Source: Buchnera aphidicola (Periphyllus acericola) (GTDB taxonomy: Bacteria; Pseudomonadota; Gammaproteobacteria; Enterobacterales; Enterobacteriaceae). From it: DNA of 64,000 bases. Both the position numbers and the translations under genes were made by a program. How positions within the stretch are numbered: position 1 is the stretch's first letter; the number at the start of each line of letters is the position of its first letter. The notes under the pieces are model-generated. The model saw only the letters and a list, made by a program, of their open reading frames with translations, did no database searches and had not been told where the DNA came from. Location of the stretch: assembly GCF_964019855.1 (NCBI RefSeq), contig NZ_OZ026466.1, positions 310,001 to 374,000 on the forward strand. Reading direction: 5' to 3'. Positions 40,449-49,715 of the stretch are shown here, piece by piece.

Positions 40449-41739
40449 TTTTTTTATTCCATATTATTGATATTTTTTTTTGGTTTTTATTATATTTTTT
40501 TTGTGTTACACATTTTCCAATAATTGAAATAAATTTATCATTATAAAATAGAAGTGGTATTTTTTTTCTTTTCCAGGGTGGTATTTTAAGTTCATTAAAC
40601 ATTTTTTTTAATTTTTTTTTATTATTTTTAGTTTGAAATTTTTTGTTTGTTTGAAATTTAATTATTACTAATTGATTTTTTTTTGGTTTTTTTATTCTTG
40701 TTTCTTTTTTTGTATACTTTTTATTTTTTATTTTTAAATAACCAAGATTATTTGGTAGTATTAGTTTTTTGTATGGAGGATACCAAAATATTATATTATT
40801 TTTAACATTTGGTGTATTTTTTATACAAAACAAGTAATCTTTATAATTCCATATTTTATATTTTTTAAAAATAATTTTAGGATTTTTTTTTTTTGTATTA
40901 TATATTACACTTTTAAAAATGTTTTTTAAAAGTGTTAATGATGGAATTGAAATTTTGTTAATATTCATCCATTTTCTAACTATTATATGTTGAATTTTTA
41001 AATCTAATTTTTTTATTTTTTTTAAATTTAAACATTTTTTTTTAAATAAATTTTTTTTAACAATTGGTTTAATAAAATTTTTTAGAACAATATTTTCGTT
41101 TTGAATTAATTTAGTTGTTCTAAAACAATTTTTTTGAAAATATTTCCACCTATTTGTAAGTATAGGAATTATTTTATGTCTAATAAAATTTCTGTCATAA
41201 GAAATATTATAATTACTTTTATCATTTATCCATTTTATTTTTTTTTTATATGCCCAGTTTTTTATTTCTTTTCTTGAAAATTTTAATAATGGTCTTATTA
41301 AAATATTTTTATAAAATTTTTTTTTATAAGATATTCCAGATAATCCTTGTGGTCCGCTTCCTCTTTTTATTGCTAAAATTAAAGTTTCACATTGATCGTT
41401 TAAATTATGTCCAGTAAGAAGAACTTCATTATTTAATAAATGTTTTTTGAATAATTTATATCTTTTTTTTCTTGCTTTGCATTCTAAATTACTACCTTCA
41501 AGAAATATTTTTTCTTCTATGAATGAGATATTTTTTTTAAAACATATTTTTTTACAATGTTGATTCCAAATATTTGATTTTGAACTTATTTGATGATTAA
41601 TATGAATTGCTCTAATTTTAATTTTTTTTTTTTTTTGAATTTCTAATAGTTTATATAATAAAACAGTAGAATCTATTCCTCCACTAAAGGCTACTAAAAA
41701 TTTTTTATATTTTGATATTTTTTTTTTAAAATTTAACAT
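40435..41739 (-). CDS. tilS: tRNA(Ile)-lysidine synthase
   Basis: It modifies C34 of tRNA-Ile(CAU) so that it reads AUA, a very common codon in this DNA. It has 434 aa, near the 432 of E. coli. The PP-loop is VAFSGGIDSTVLL; AIHINHQIS, LTGHNLNDQCETLI and GLSGISYKK follow. The C-terminal domain is lysine-rich. It converges with metG and the two coding regions overlap by 14 bp. Confidence 0.96.
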   Translation of the reverse strand: MLNFKKKISKYKKFLVAFSGGIDSTVLLYKLLEIQKKKKIKIRAIHINHQISSKSNIWNQHCKKICFKKNISFIEEKIFLEGSNLECKARKKRYKLFKKHLLNNEVLLTGHNLNDQCETLILAIKRGSGPQGLSGISYKKKFYKNILIRPLLKFSRKEIKNWAYKKKIKWINDKSNYNISYDRNFIRHKIIPILTNRWKYFQKNCFRTTKLIQNENIVLKNFIKPIVKKNLFKKKCLNLKKIKKLDLKIQHIIVRKWMNINKISIPSLTLLKNIFKSVIYNTKKKNPKIIFKKYKIWNYKDYLFCIKNTPNVKNNIIFWYPPYKKLILPNNLGYLKIKNKKYTKKETRIKKPKKNQLVIIKFQTNKKFQTKNNKKKLKKMFNELKIPPWKRKKIPLLFYNDKFISIIGKCVTQKKYNKNQKKISIIWNKKTKKH

Positions 41740-41801
41740 ATTATTTTATATATTGTATTTTTTATATTTTTATATTTTTTTTTAAAATTAAAATTTAATA
41801 A

Positions 41802-41874
41802 TACGTTCGAGCGGGATCGAACCGCTGACTTCTACCATGTCATAGTAGTGCTCTACCGACTGAGCTACGAACGT
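41802..41874 (-). tRNA. tRNA-Val (anticodon GAC)
   Basis: A 73-nt cloverleaf on the minus strand. The acceptor ACGTTCG pairs with CGAACGT. The anticodon stem CTACT/GGTAG encloses ATGACAT with GAC. The T arm is AGCGGTTCGATCCCGCT. It resembles E. coli valV/valW, but position 1 is A rather than G. No CCA is encoded. It lies 62 bp upstream of tilS on the same strand. Confidence 0.96.
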
Positions 41875-42086
41875 TTTTTTTTTATATTTTAAATAATTTT
41901 TTTGTTATTGTAAATAAATAATTTATATTAATATTTTTATAAAAATCTATTTTTTATTTTTTTAATATATTTTAGAGGTTAAAAATATTTACTGGAATTT
42001 TTAGAGGAGTAGATTAAATTTTATATAAAAAAAAATAATTACTATAAATATTTTTTTTTAAAAATATTTAATTTTTTTTTAAAAAA

Positions 42087-42346
42087 ATTAAAATTGGTGA
42101 TTCTATTTTAAATAATAGTTATTTTTTCAATTTAATTAATTATTTTAAAATATAGAAAAATTTTATATTATAGAAGAAAATTTTTATAAAACTAATTTTA
42201 ATTTAATTAAAAAAGATGATAAAATTAATATTTAAAGATCTGAAAAATTTAATAATAAAATTAGAGGATATATTGTTTCAGGATATATTATTACTACTAC
42301 TAAAATTATTAAGATTTTAAAGTATAAAAAATTTGTAGTATTTTAA
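42087..42346 (+). pseudogene. rnfG: Relic of rnfG (electron transport complex subunit G)
   Basis: In one frame from 42087 the DNA reads IKIGDSILNNSYFFNLINYF before a stop, recalling PGLGDKIELRLSDWITHF of E. coli RnfG. After a stop and a frame change, from about 42263, it reads RGYIVSGYIITTTKIIKIL, which aligns with the FMN-attachment end DQFTGATITPRAVVNAVK; the threonine-bearing SGAT motif has become SGYI. Order, strand and position ahead of rnfE and nth all agree. The gene is dead. Confidence 0.65.
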
Positions 42347-42370
42347 TTAAAATTAAATAATATAAATTTT

Positions 42371-42508
42371 ATGAAATATATATTTATAAAGTATTTATTT
42401 TTTTTAGATGATATTAGTTTAACTGTTATAAAAATTTTTGATAATTTTTTATATTTATATAATACCAGAAACTTTTTTAAAACTATTCTTTTTAAAGGAA
42501 GTGAGTAA
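42371..42508 (+). pseudogene. rnfE: Fragment of rnfE (electron transport complex subunit E)
   Basis: A 45-codon open stretch contains FFLDDISL and then RNFFKTILFKGSE. E. coli RnfE has LDGFSIG and, at nearly the same distance, REIIGNGTLFDGAD. The rest of the roughly 230-residue membrane protein is absent. It lies between the rnfG relic and nth, as rnfE does in E. coli. A chance frame is possible but the double match at correct spacing favours a relic. Confidence 0.5.
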
Positions 42509-42711
42509 TAATTTAAATATTGAGATTGATTAAATTTCTCAAATTATTGTAAAAAAAATGTTTAAGATTTTTAAACAAAAAATATTTAATAATAATAAGA
42601 ATTATTTTTTTTTAAATAAAACATTTTTTTTATTTTTTCTTAATTTAAATATTTTTTTTTAAAATTATTTATTTTAATAAATAAAATGTTTAATAAAAAT
42701 TGTTATAATTT

Positions 42712-43344
42712 ATGAATTTAAAAAAACAAATTAAAATTTTGTCGTTGTTAAAAAAAAAATATTTTAAAAAAACACGAACGGAATTATTTTATTCTTCTGA
42801 TTTTGAATGTTTAATTTCTGTTATGTTATCTGCACAATCAAGAGATTTTTTAGTTAATAAAGTGACTAAAAATCTTTTTAATGTTGCAAATAATCCAGAA
42901 AAAATTGTTTTATTAGGTAGAAAAAAATTACAATTTTTTATTAAAAAAATTGGATTATTTCGAATTAAATCAAAAAATATTTTTAATACTTGTTGTATTT
43001 TACTAAATAAATATAATAGTAAAATACCTTCTTCTAGAAAAATTTTAGAGAGTTTACCTGGTGTTGGGCGTAAAACATCTAATCTTGTATTAAATCTTAT
43101 ATTTAATAAAAAAACTATTGCAGTTGATACACATGTTTTTAGAGTATGTAATAGAACAGGTTTTGCGATAGGAAAAAGTCCAATTGTAATTGAACGAATT
43201 TTATTAAAGGTTATTCCAAACAATTTAAAATTAAATGTTCATAGTTTTTTTTTATTACATGGAAAAAAAGTTTGTACTGCAAAAAAAATAAAATGTAATA
43301 TATGCATTTTATATAAATTATGTGAATTTAAAAATAAATTATAA
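42712..43344 (+). CDS. nth: Endonuclease III
   Basis: A DNA glycosylase/AP lyase that removes oxidised pyrimidines. It has 210 aa; E. coli has 211. The helix-hairpin-helix ESLPGVGRKTSNLVLN carries the catalytic lysine, VDTHVFRVCNR carries the aspartate, and the [4Fe-4S] loop shows CTAKKIKCNICILYKLC. The ATG has a weak ribosome-binding site. It is followed by tyrS. Confidence 0.97.
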   Translation: MNLKKQIKILSLLKKKYFKKTRTELFYSSDFECLISVMLSAQSRDFLVNKVTKNLFNVANNPEKIVLLGRKKLQFFIKKIGLFRIKSKNIFNTCCILLNKYNSKIPSSRKILESLPGVGRKTSNLVLNLIFNKKTIAVDTHVFRVCNRTGFAIGKSPIVIERILLKVIPNNLKLNVHSFFLLHGKKVCTAKKIKCNICILYKLCEFKNKL

Positions 43345-43405
43345 TTTTTTATTATTATTTTTTGCTATTTATATTTTATTTTTAATAAATTATAAGGTTA
43401 TTATT

Positions 43406-44680
43406 TTGAAAAAAAAATTTTTTACTGAATTAAAAAAACGTTTATTAATTTCTCAAATTACAAATGACAAAAAAGTTGAGGATATTTTAAATAACAAGTT
43501 TATTTCAGTGTATTGTGGTTTTGATCCAACAGCAGACAGTTTACATGTAGGACATATTCTTCCTTTATTATTTTTAAAACGATTGCAGTTAAAAGGACAT
43601 AAACCAATTATATTAATTGGTGGTTCAACGAGTTTAATTGGGGATCCAAGTTTTAAATTAAAAGAAAGAAAATTTTTTTCTTTAAATAGTACTTCTACTT
43701 GGATTAAAAAAATTATAAATCAAATTTCATTATTTTTAGATTTTACTAAAAAATATAATCAACCAATTATTTTGAATAATAGTTCTTGGTTTAAAGAGTT
43801 AAATATAATTTCTTTTTTACGAAACGTAGGTAAACATTTTTCAATTAGTAAAATGATAAATAAAGAATCTGTAAAAAATAGAATAAATAGAAACAAACAA
43901 GGAATTTCATTTACTGAGTTTTCTTATAGTTTATTACAAGCTTATGATTTTTCTCATTTATATAAAAAATATCAGGTAATATTACAAATAGGTGGTTCTG
44001 ATCAATGGGGAAATATTACTTCTGGTATTAGTTTAACTAATTATTTATATAAATCTGAAGTATTTGGATTAACTTTACCACTTTTAACTCAATCTTCTGG
44101 GCAAAAATTTGGAAAAAGTGAGTTGAAAACGATATGGCTTGATCCAGAGAAAACTACTCCATATGAATTTTATCAATTTTGGGTAAATACTACAGATAAG
44201 GATCTTTATAATTATTTAAAATATTTTACTTTTCTAAGTTTAAAAAAAATTAAAAAAATGAAAAAAAATGATCAACTTAATAAAACGTTTATTAAATCGA
44301 AAGAAATATTAGCAAAATATTTAACTTGTTTAGTTCATGGAAATAAAAATTATTTTTTTTCAAAAAAAGTTTCTAATATTTTTTTTAAAAAAAAATTAGA
44401 TGGTTTAATTTTGAAAGATTTTAAAAAATTAATAAAATATAAAGCTCCATATTTAGTATTAGAGAAAAGAGAATATAGTTTACAAGAAGTTTTATATTTA
44501 ACAAAACTAGCTACTTCATATAGACACGCTAAAGATTTAATTTTTTCTAATTCTATTACAATTAATTATAAAAAACAAAATAATATAAATTATGTTTTTT
44601 TAAATATAGATAAATTATTTAAAAAATATACTATAATTTGTCGGGGTAAAAAGAAATATTTTCTTTTAAAATGGAAATAA
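43406..44680 (+). CDS. tyrS: Tyrosyl-tRNA synthetase (TTG start)
   Basis: A class I synthetase charging tRNA-Tyr. The frame is open from an ATG at 43322 inside nth, but the added 28 residues are hydrophobic and match nothing. A TTG at 43406, eight bases after AAGG, gives MKKKFFTELKKRLLISQ and exactly 424 aa, the E. coli length; I chose it. Motifs are YCGFDPTADSLHVGHILPLL (HIGH), QIGGSDQWGNITSG, and SGQKFGKSE (KMSKS-like). An S4-type RNA-binding domain ends the protein. Confidence 0.95.
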   Translation: MKKKFFTELKKRLLISQITNDKKVEDILNNKFISVYCGFDPTADSLHVGHILPLLFLKRLQLKGHKPIILIGGSTSLIGDPSFKLKERKFFSLNSTSTWIKKIINQISLFLDFTKKYNQPIILNNSSWFKELNIISFLRNVGKHFSISKMINKESVKNRINRNKQGISFTEFSYSLLQAYDFSHLYKKYQVILQIGGSDQWGNITSGISLTNYLYKSEVFGLTLPLLTQSSGQKFGKSELKTIWLDPEKTTPYEFYQFWVNTTDKDLYNYLKYFTFLSLKKIKKMKKNDQLNKTFIKSKEILAKYLTCLVHGNKNYFFSKKVSNIFFKKKLDGLILKDFKKLIKYKAPYLVLEKREYSLQEVLYLTKLATSYRHAKDLIFSNSITINYKKQNNINYVFLNIDKLFKKYTIICRGKKKYFLLKWK

Positions 44681-44688
44681 TATAAATT

Positions 44689-45063
44689 TTATAAAATTTT
44701 TGTATTTATTTGAAAACTTTCTCCACATCCACATGTATTTTTTATTTTTTTATGAGAAAATTTAAAACTTTTTTGAAATTTATTTTTTATAAAATCAATC
44801 TTTATTCCGTCAATAAATTTTATTTTTTTTTTAGAAACAATTAATTTAATTTTTTTTTTATTAAAAATGATATCTTTATTTTTAATTTTATTACAATATT
44901 CTAAGTTGTATTTAAATCCAGCACATCCTGATTTTTTTATATTTATTCTGAAATTAAATATTTTTTTTTTTTTTATTATTTTAAGAATTTTATAAAAAGA
45001 TCTTTTTGTGAGAATTATTCCTTTTAGTTTTTTTTTTTTTGATTTTAATAAATATTCTTTCAT
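44689..45063 (-). CDS. sufA: A-type iron-sulfur carrier SufA
   Basis: It carries Fe-S clusters to target proteins. It has 124 aa; E. coli SufA has 122. The three cluster cysteines are C47 in KSGCAGFKY and C111/C113 in TCGCGESFQI. KFIDGIKIDFIKNKFQKSFKFS aligns with SufA better than with ErpA or IscA. It is next to ydiK, and sufA and ydiK are near neighbours in E. coli. No other suf genes lie here. Confidence 0.8.
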   Translation of the reverse strand: MKEYLLKSKKKKLKGIILTKRSFYKILKIIKKKKIFNFRINIKKSGCAGFKYNLEYCNKIKNKDIIFNKKKIKLIVSKKKIKFIDGIKIDFIKNKFQKSFKFSHKKIKNTCGCGESFQINTKIL

Positions 45064-45261
45064 ATTATTATTTTACTCTATTTTTTGAATATTTTTTAAA
45101 ATAATTTTAAAAAAAATTATAATAATGATTTAATTTATTTTAAAAAACAAATTTTTATCATTAATATAATTTTTTTTTTATTTATATAATATACTATATT
45201 ATGGTAATTTTAAAATAAAGTTTGTGTTTTAAAAGTACATAAATAATTAAGGTATAATTTC

Positions 45262-46353
45262 ATGAAAAATCCAAAAAATAAAATGGATTTATCACAGATT
45301 ATTGTTATGACAATTTCTATTGCATCTATTATTATAGCAAGTTTTTATATTGTTTATCCATTTTTAAAAAGTTTATTTTGGGCTAGTATGATAGTAATTT
45401 CTACTTGGCCTATTTTTTTAAAATTAGAAAATTTTTTAAATAGAAAAAGACACTTGTCTATTTTTTTAATTATTTTGTTTTTATTGTTATTATTTTTTTT
45501 TCCTATTTTTCTTTTTATGCATAGTTTGATTAAAAACAGTATTATTTTTATTAATTGGATCACAATTGGAGATTATAAATTAACTAATTTATATTGTTTT
45601 AAAAATAATATTATGTTTTATACAAAATTTAATTCAGAACATCATACTTTATTAGATAAAAATAGTAAATATATATTATATTTTTTTAAACCATATTTAT
45701 ATAAATTAATTAAATTTTTTTTTTCTAAAATTAATATTTTAATTAAATTTTCAGTTGATTTATTTTTTGTTGTTTTTTTTAGTTATTTATTGTATTGGAA
45801 AGGTGAAATTATAAATTCTATAATTGATAATTTTTTATTTCGATTAAACTCAAAATTAATAGGTTCTTCTTTAACATCAATTTTCGGAAAATCAATTCGT
45901 GCAGTTGCATTAGGAGTTATTTTAACTGCTCTTTTTCAAGGTATTTTAGCTGAATTAGGTTTATTGATAATAGGTATTCCATATTCTATTTTTATAATTA
46001 TCTTTATTATTTTTTTGTCATTAATTCAAATAGGATCTCTTCCAGTATTAATTCCAATTGTATTTTGGTTATATTGGAAAAAATTTTTTTTTTATGGAAC
46101 TTTTCTTTTATTATGGAGTTTTTTTCTTTCTATTTTAGATAGTATTATGAAATTTTTGTTTATTAAAATTGGAATTAATTTACCTGTTTTTTTAATTGTT
46201 TCAGGAGTATTAGGTGGATTTATCACGTTTGGAATGATAGGATTATTTATTGGTCCTGTTATTTTAGATATTACTTATAGAATTGTTTTATCTTGGATTA
46301 AAAAAGAATCAAAAAAAAAATTGTCTAAAATAAATAAAATAAATAAAAAATGA
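45262..46353 (+). CDS. ydiK: AI-2E transporter family membrane protein YdiK
   Basis: An inner-membrane protein of the PerM/AI-2E family; the substrate in Buchnera is unknown. It has 363 aa against 370. Around seven or eight hydrophobic segments are seen. Family features include VYPFLKSLFWASMIVISTWP at the N-terminus, GVILTALFQGILAELGLLI, and GFITFGMIGLFIGPVIL near the end. AAGGTATAAT precedes the ATG. It is divergent from sufA. Confidence 0.93.
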   Translation: MKNPKNKMDLSQIIVMTISIASIIIASFYIVYPFLKSLFWASMIVISTWPIFLKLENFLNRKRHLSIFLIILFLLLLFFFPIFLFMHSLIKNSIIFINWITIGDYKLTNLYCFKNNIMFYTKFNSEHHTLLDKNSKYILYFFKPYLYKLIKFFFSKINILIKFSVDLFFVVFFSYLLYWKGEIINSIIDNFLFRLNSKLIGSSLTSIFGKSIRAVALGVILTALFQGILAELGLLIIGIPYSIFIIIFIIFLSLIQIGSLPVLIPIVFWLYWKKFFFYGTFLLLWSFFLSILDSIMKFLFIKIGINLPVFLIVSGVLGGFITFGMIGLFIGPVILDITYRIVLSWIKKESKKKLSKINKINKK

Positions 46354-46639
46354 TTATAATAAAAAGTTGTGTATTTTTTTTAAAATTTTTTTAAAAATTT
46401 TTTTAAAAAAAATATTTATTATATAAAATTATTTTTTTATAAAATTTATTTAAATTTATTAAATAAATATGAATTTTTTATTTTTATTTTAAATTTTTAT
46501 ATAAAATTTTTTATTAAAATAATAATATATATTATAATTAAATTTTTTATATAATTAAATTTATTTATAATAAATTAAATAAAATTTTTAAAAAAAAATA
46601 TTTTATCCATTCTTATTATTTTAAATTATAGAGAAATAT

Positions 46640-47686
46640 ATGAAAAAATCAGATGAGTTAAGAACTATAAGACTAGATCCTTTAATTACTCCAGCAAAAT
46701 TATCAGAAAGATATCCTATTACTTCAGATATTGTTGATAATGTTATTAATTCAAGAAGAAGAATTTCAAATATTATGTCTGGAAAAGATGATCGTTTATT
46801 AGTTATAATTGGTCCATGTTCAGTACATGATCCAATTGCTGCTATAGATTATGCTCATAGATTGAATGATTTAAAAAAGAAATATTCTTCGTCGTTAGAA
46901 ATAGTTATGAGAACATATTTTGAAAAACCAAGAACAGTAATTGGTTGGAAAGGTTTAATTTCTGATCCTGATATTGATAATACTTTTCAAGTTAATAAAG
47001 GATTATCTTTAGCTAGAAAATTATTATTAGATATTAATAGAATGGGATTACCTGCAGCAACTGAGTTTTTAGATATGGTTATTGGACAGTTTATTAATGA
47101 TTTAATTAGTTGGGGAGCTATAGGAGCACGAACTACTGAAAGTCAAATTCATCGTGAAATGGCATCTGCTTTGTCTTGTCCTGTTGGTTTTAAAAATGGA
47201 ACAGATGGAAATACTTTAATTGCAATAGATGCTATAAGAGCTGCTCAATTTCAACATGTTTTTTTAGCTCCTAATAAAAATGGACGTATGATGATTAATC
47301 ATACTAGTGGAAATTCTTTTTCTCATATTATTATGAGAGGTGGAAAAAAACCAAATTATCATCAAAAAGATATTGATCGAGCTATTTTAAATTTAAGAAA
47401 ATTTAAATTACCAGAACGTTTAATGATTGATTTTAGTCATGGAAATAGTTTAAAACAATATAAATTACAATTAAAAGTATCTGAATCTGTTTGTAGAAAA
47501 ATTATGAATGGTTCAAAAAATATTTTTGGTGTAATGATAGAAAGTTTTTTAAAAGAAGGATCTCAAATTATTTCTAAAAAAAATAAAATGAAATATGGTC
47601 AATCAATTACTGATGCTTGTTTAGATTGGAATGATAGTGTTTTAATTATAAAAAATTTATATAAATCTGTTTGCAATAAAAAGTAA
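46640..47686 (+). CDS. aroH: DAHP synthase, AroH type
   Basis: It joins phosphoenolpyruvate and erythrose 4-phosphate at the entry to the shikimate pathway. It has 348 aa, as in E. coli AroH. The N-terminus SDELRTIRLDPLITPAKLSERYP fits AroH rather than AroF or AroG. Active-site blocks are IIGPCSVHD, RTYFEKPRT, GARTTESQIHRE, and FSHGNS. Its place upstream of thrS matches E. coli. Feedback behaviour cannot be judged from the sequence. Confidence 0.96.
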   Translation: MKKSDELRTIRLDPLITPAKLSERYPITSDIVDNVINSRRRISNIMSGKDDRLLVIIGPCSVHDPIAAIDYAHRLNDLKKKYSSSLEIVMRTYFEKPRTVIGWKGLISDPDIDNTFQVNKGLSLARKLLLDINRMGLPAATEFLDMVIGQFINDLISWGAIGARTTESQIHREMASALSCPVGFKNGTDGNTLIAIDAIRAAQFQHVFLAPNKNGRMMINHTSGNSFSHIIMRGGKKPNYHQKDIDRAILNLRKFKLPERLMIDFSHGNSLKQYKLQLKVSESVCRKIMNGSKNIFGVMIESFLKEGSQIISKKNKMKYGQSITDACLDWNDSVLIIKNLYKSVCNKK

Positions 47687-47780
47687 TTTTTAAAAAAAAT
47701 TTTTTATTTTTTTTTATTTTTTTTTTTTTTTTTTTTAAAATTTTTTAAAATTTTATTGTTAATCAGTTTAAGGATATTAG

Positions 47781-49688
47781 ATGCCTCTTATTAAATTTTC
47801 TGATGGTAGTTTTAAAAATTATAAAGAACCTGTATCTGTTAAAAAAATTGCTCAGGATTTTAAAAAAACTGATAAAGTACCTTATATTGCTGGATTGATA
47901 AATAAAAAAATAATTGATTTTAATACTTTAATATATCAAGATTCTGAATTATTTTTTATTAAAAAAACTGATTTTTTTGGTTTGAAAATTATTAGAAGTA
48001 CTTTAATTCATTTATTAGGATATAGTATAAAATCTTTATGGCCTAATGTTAAATTATGTAAATCTTTTATAGATGATTCAAATTTTTATTATGATTTTTA
48101 TAATACTAATCCAATTTCTACAAAAGATATTTCATCTATTGAAAAAAAAATGAATTTTTTTATAAAAAAGAAATATAATATTTTTTTAAAAAGAAAAAGT
48201 TATGAAGATTTTAAAAAAATTTTAGTAAATTTAAAAGAATTTTATAAAATTAAAATTTTAAAGTTAAATTTTAAAAAGAATAGTTTTATTTCTTTTTATT
48301 CTCATGAAAATCATATTGATTTTTTAACTGGAGTACAAGCACCTAAAATAAATTTTTGTAAATATTTTAAATTACAGAAAATTTCTGGTGTGTATTGGAA
48401 ATCTAATAAAAAAAATATTATGCTTCAAAGAATATCTGGAACTGCATGGGGTAATAAATTACAATTAACAAATTTTTTAAAGATTTTAAAAATTAAAAAA
48501 CAAATTGATCATAGAAAAATTAATAAAAAATTAAATTTATTTCATTTAGAAAAAGATGTTCCTGGAATGGTTTTTTGGCATAATGATGGATGGTTTATAT
48601 TTAGAAAATTAAAAAGTTTTATTCGAAAAAAATTAATTAAATATCAATATCAAGAAGTAAAAACTCCGTTTTTGATGAATAAGTTTATTTGGAAACAAAG
48701 TGGACATTTGGAAAATTATAAAAGTTTTATGTTTTCTACTTATTCTGAAAATAAAGAGTATTGTATTAAACCTATGAATTGTCCTGGTCATATAAAAATT
48801 TTTAATAATTTTTTAAAATCTTATAGAGATTTGCCTTTTAGAATATCTGAATTTGGTAGTTGTCATAGAAATGAATTTTCAGGATCTTTACATGGTTTAA
48901 TGAGATTAAGGAATTTTACACAAGATGATGCTCATATTTTTTGTGAAAAAAATCAATTAAAGAATGAAATTAATAATTGTATTAAAATGATTTATGAGAT
49001 ATATCATACTTTTTCTTTTAAAAAAATTTCAGTAAAATTATCTACTCGTCCTGAGAAAAGAATTGGTAATAATTCAGTATGGGATTATACTGAATCTGTT
49101 TTAATAAATACATTAAAAGAAAATAAAGTAAAATTTATTTTACAAAATGGAGAAGGTGCTTTTTATGGTCCTAAAATAGAATTTGAATTACAAGATTGTT
49201 TTAATAGAAATTGGCAGTGTGGGACAATTCAATTAGATTTTTATTTGCCAAAAAGATTAAAATCTTTTTATATAGATAAAAATAATAAGAGAAAAAGTCC
49301 AGTCTTAATTCATAGAGCAATTTTAGGATCTATTGAAAGATTTATTGGAATTCTTATTGAAGAATATCGAGGATTTTTACCAATTTGGTTAATTCCTATT
49401 CAAGTGAAAATAATTAATGTATCTGATAACAATATTGATTATTGTAATAAAATATTTAATTTTTTAAAAAATAAAAAAATTAGAGTAGGATTAGATTTAA
49501 GAAAAAAAAATATGAGTATAAAAATACGAGAAAATGTTTTATTAAAAATTCCTTATATATTAATTTGCGGAGATCAAGAATATAAAAATAACACTATTTC
49601 AGTTAGGTATTCTTCTGGAAAAATTGTTAATGATGTTTGTATATCAGAATTTATAAAAGAAATTAATAAAGAAATAATTTTTTTTTAA
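47781..49688 (+). CDS. thrS: Threonyl-tRNA synthetase
   Basis: A class II synthetase. It has 635 aa; E. coli has 642. The TGS and editing domains are diverged: the HxxxH editing motif region reads LIHLLGYSIK, so only one histidine is obvious. The catalytic zinc ligands are visible in KPMNCPGHI, GSCHRNE and the later histidine in LIHRAILGSIERFIGILIEEY. AAGGATATT precedes the ATG. It starts the thrS-infC-rpmI-rplT-pheST cluster, 9 bp before the infC region. Confidence 0.97.
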   Translation: MPLIKFSDGSFKNYKEPVSVKKIAQDFKKTDKVPYIAGLINKKIIDFNTLIYQDSELFFIKKTDFFGLKIIRSTLIHLLGYSIKSLWPNVKLCKSFIDDSNFYYDFYNTNPISTKDISSIEKKMNFFIKKKYNIFLKRKSYEDFKKILVNLKEFYKIKILKLNFKKNSFISFYSHENHIDFLTGVQAPKINFCKYFKLQKISGVYWKSNKKNIMLQRISGTAWGNKLQLTNFLKILKIKKQIDHRKINKKLNLFHLEKDVPGMVFWHNDGWFIFRKLKSFIRKKLIKYQYQEVKTPFLMNKFIWKQSGHLENYKSFMFSTYSENKEYCIKPMNCPGHIKIFNNFLKSYRDLPFRISEFGSCHRNEFSGSLHGLMRLRNFTQDDAHIFCEKNQLKNEINNCIKMIYEIYHTFSFKKISVKLSTRPEKRIGNNSVWDYTESVLINTLKENKVKFILQNGEGAFYGPKIEFELQDCFNRNWQCGTIQLDFYLPKRLKSFYIDKNNKRKSPVLIHRAILGSIERFIGILIEEYRGFLPIWLIPIQVKIINVSDNNIDYCNKIFNFLKNKKIRVGLDLRKKNMSIKIRENVLLKIPYILICGDQEYKNNTISVRYSSGKIVNDVCISEFIKEINKEIIFF

Positions 49689-49697
49689 TATTTTTAT

Positions 49698-49715
49698 ATG
49701 GAGGAACTAAATATT
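49698..49715 (+). promoter_or_regulatory. infC ribosome-binding site with AUU start codon
   Basis: GGAGG at 49700-49704 is the strongest Shine-Dalgarno match in the window and stands eight bases before ATT at 49713-49715. In E. coli IF-3 itself rejects the AUU start when abundant. Keeping both parts in so AT-rich a genome, where regulation is mostly lost, suggests the circuit still works. Confidence 0.8.

Larger units (their letters stand above)
41875..42711. other. 837-bp gap at the place of rnfABCDGE, holding relics
   Basis: In E. coli and several Buchnera the electron transport complex genes rnf (rsx) ABCDGE lie directly ahead of nth. Here no gene is intact. The second half still shows short runs that align with RnfG and RnfE in the right order and strand, listed as pseudogenes. 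The first 200 bp shows nothing readable. Confidence 0.7.

Noticed and set aside
43322-43405. A 28-residue N-terminal membrane anchor on tyrosyl-tRNA synthetase
   Set aside because: A TTG start with good spacing restores the exact E. coli length; the extension is chance open frame overlapping nth.
44689-45063. Assignment of the A-type carrier to erpA or iscA
   Set aside because: The C-terminal block with FIDG and the KFSH-type segment fits SufA, and the adjacent ydiK agrees with the E. coli suf neighbourhood.
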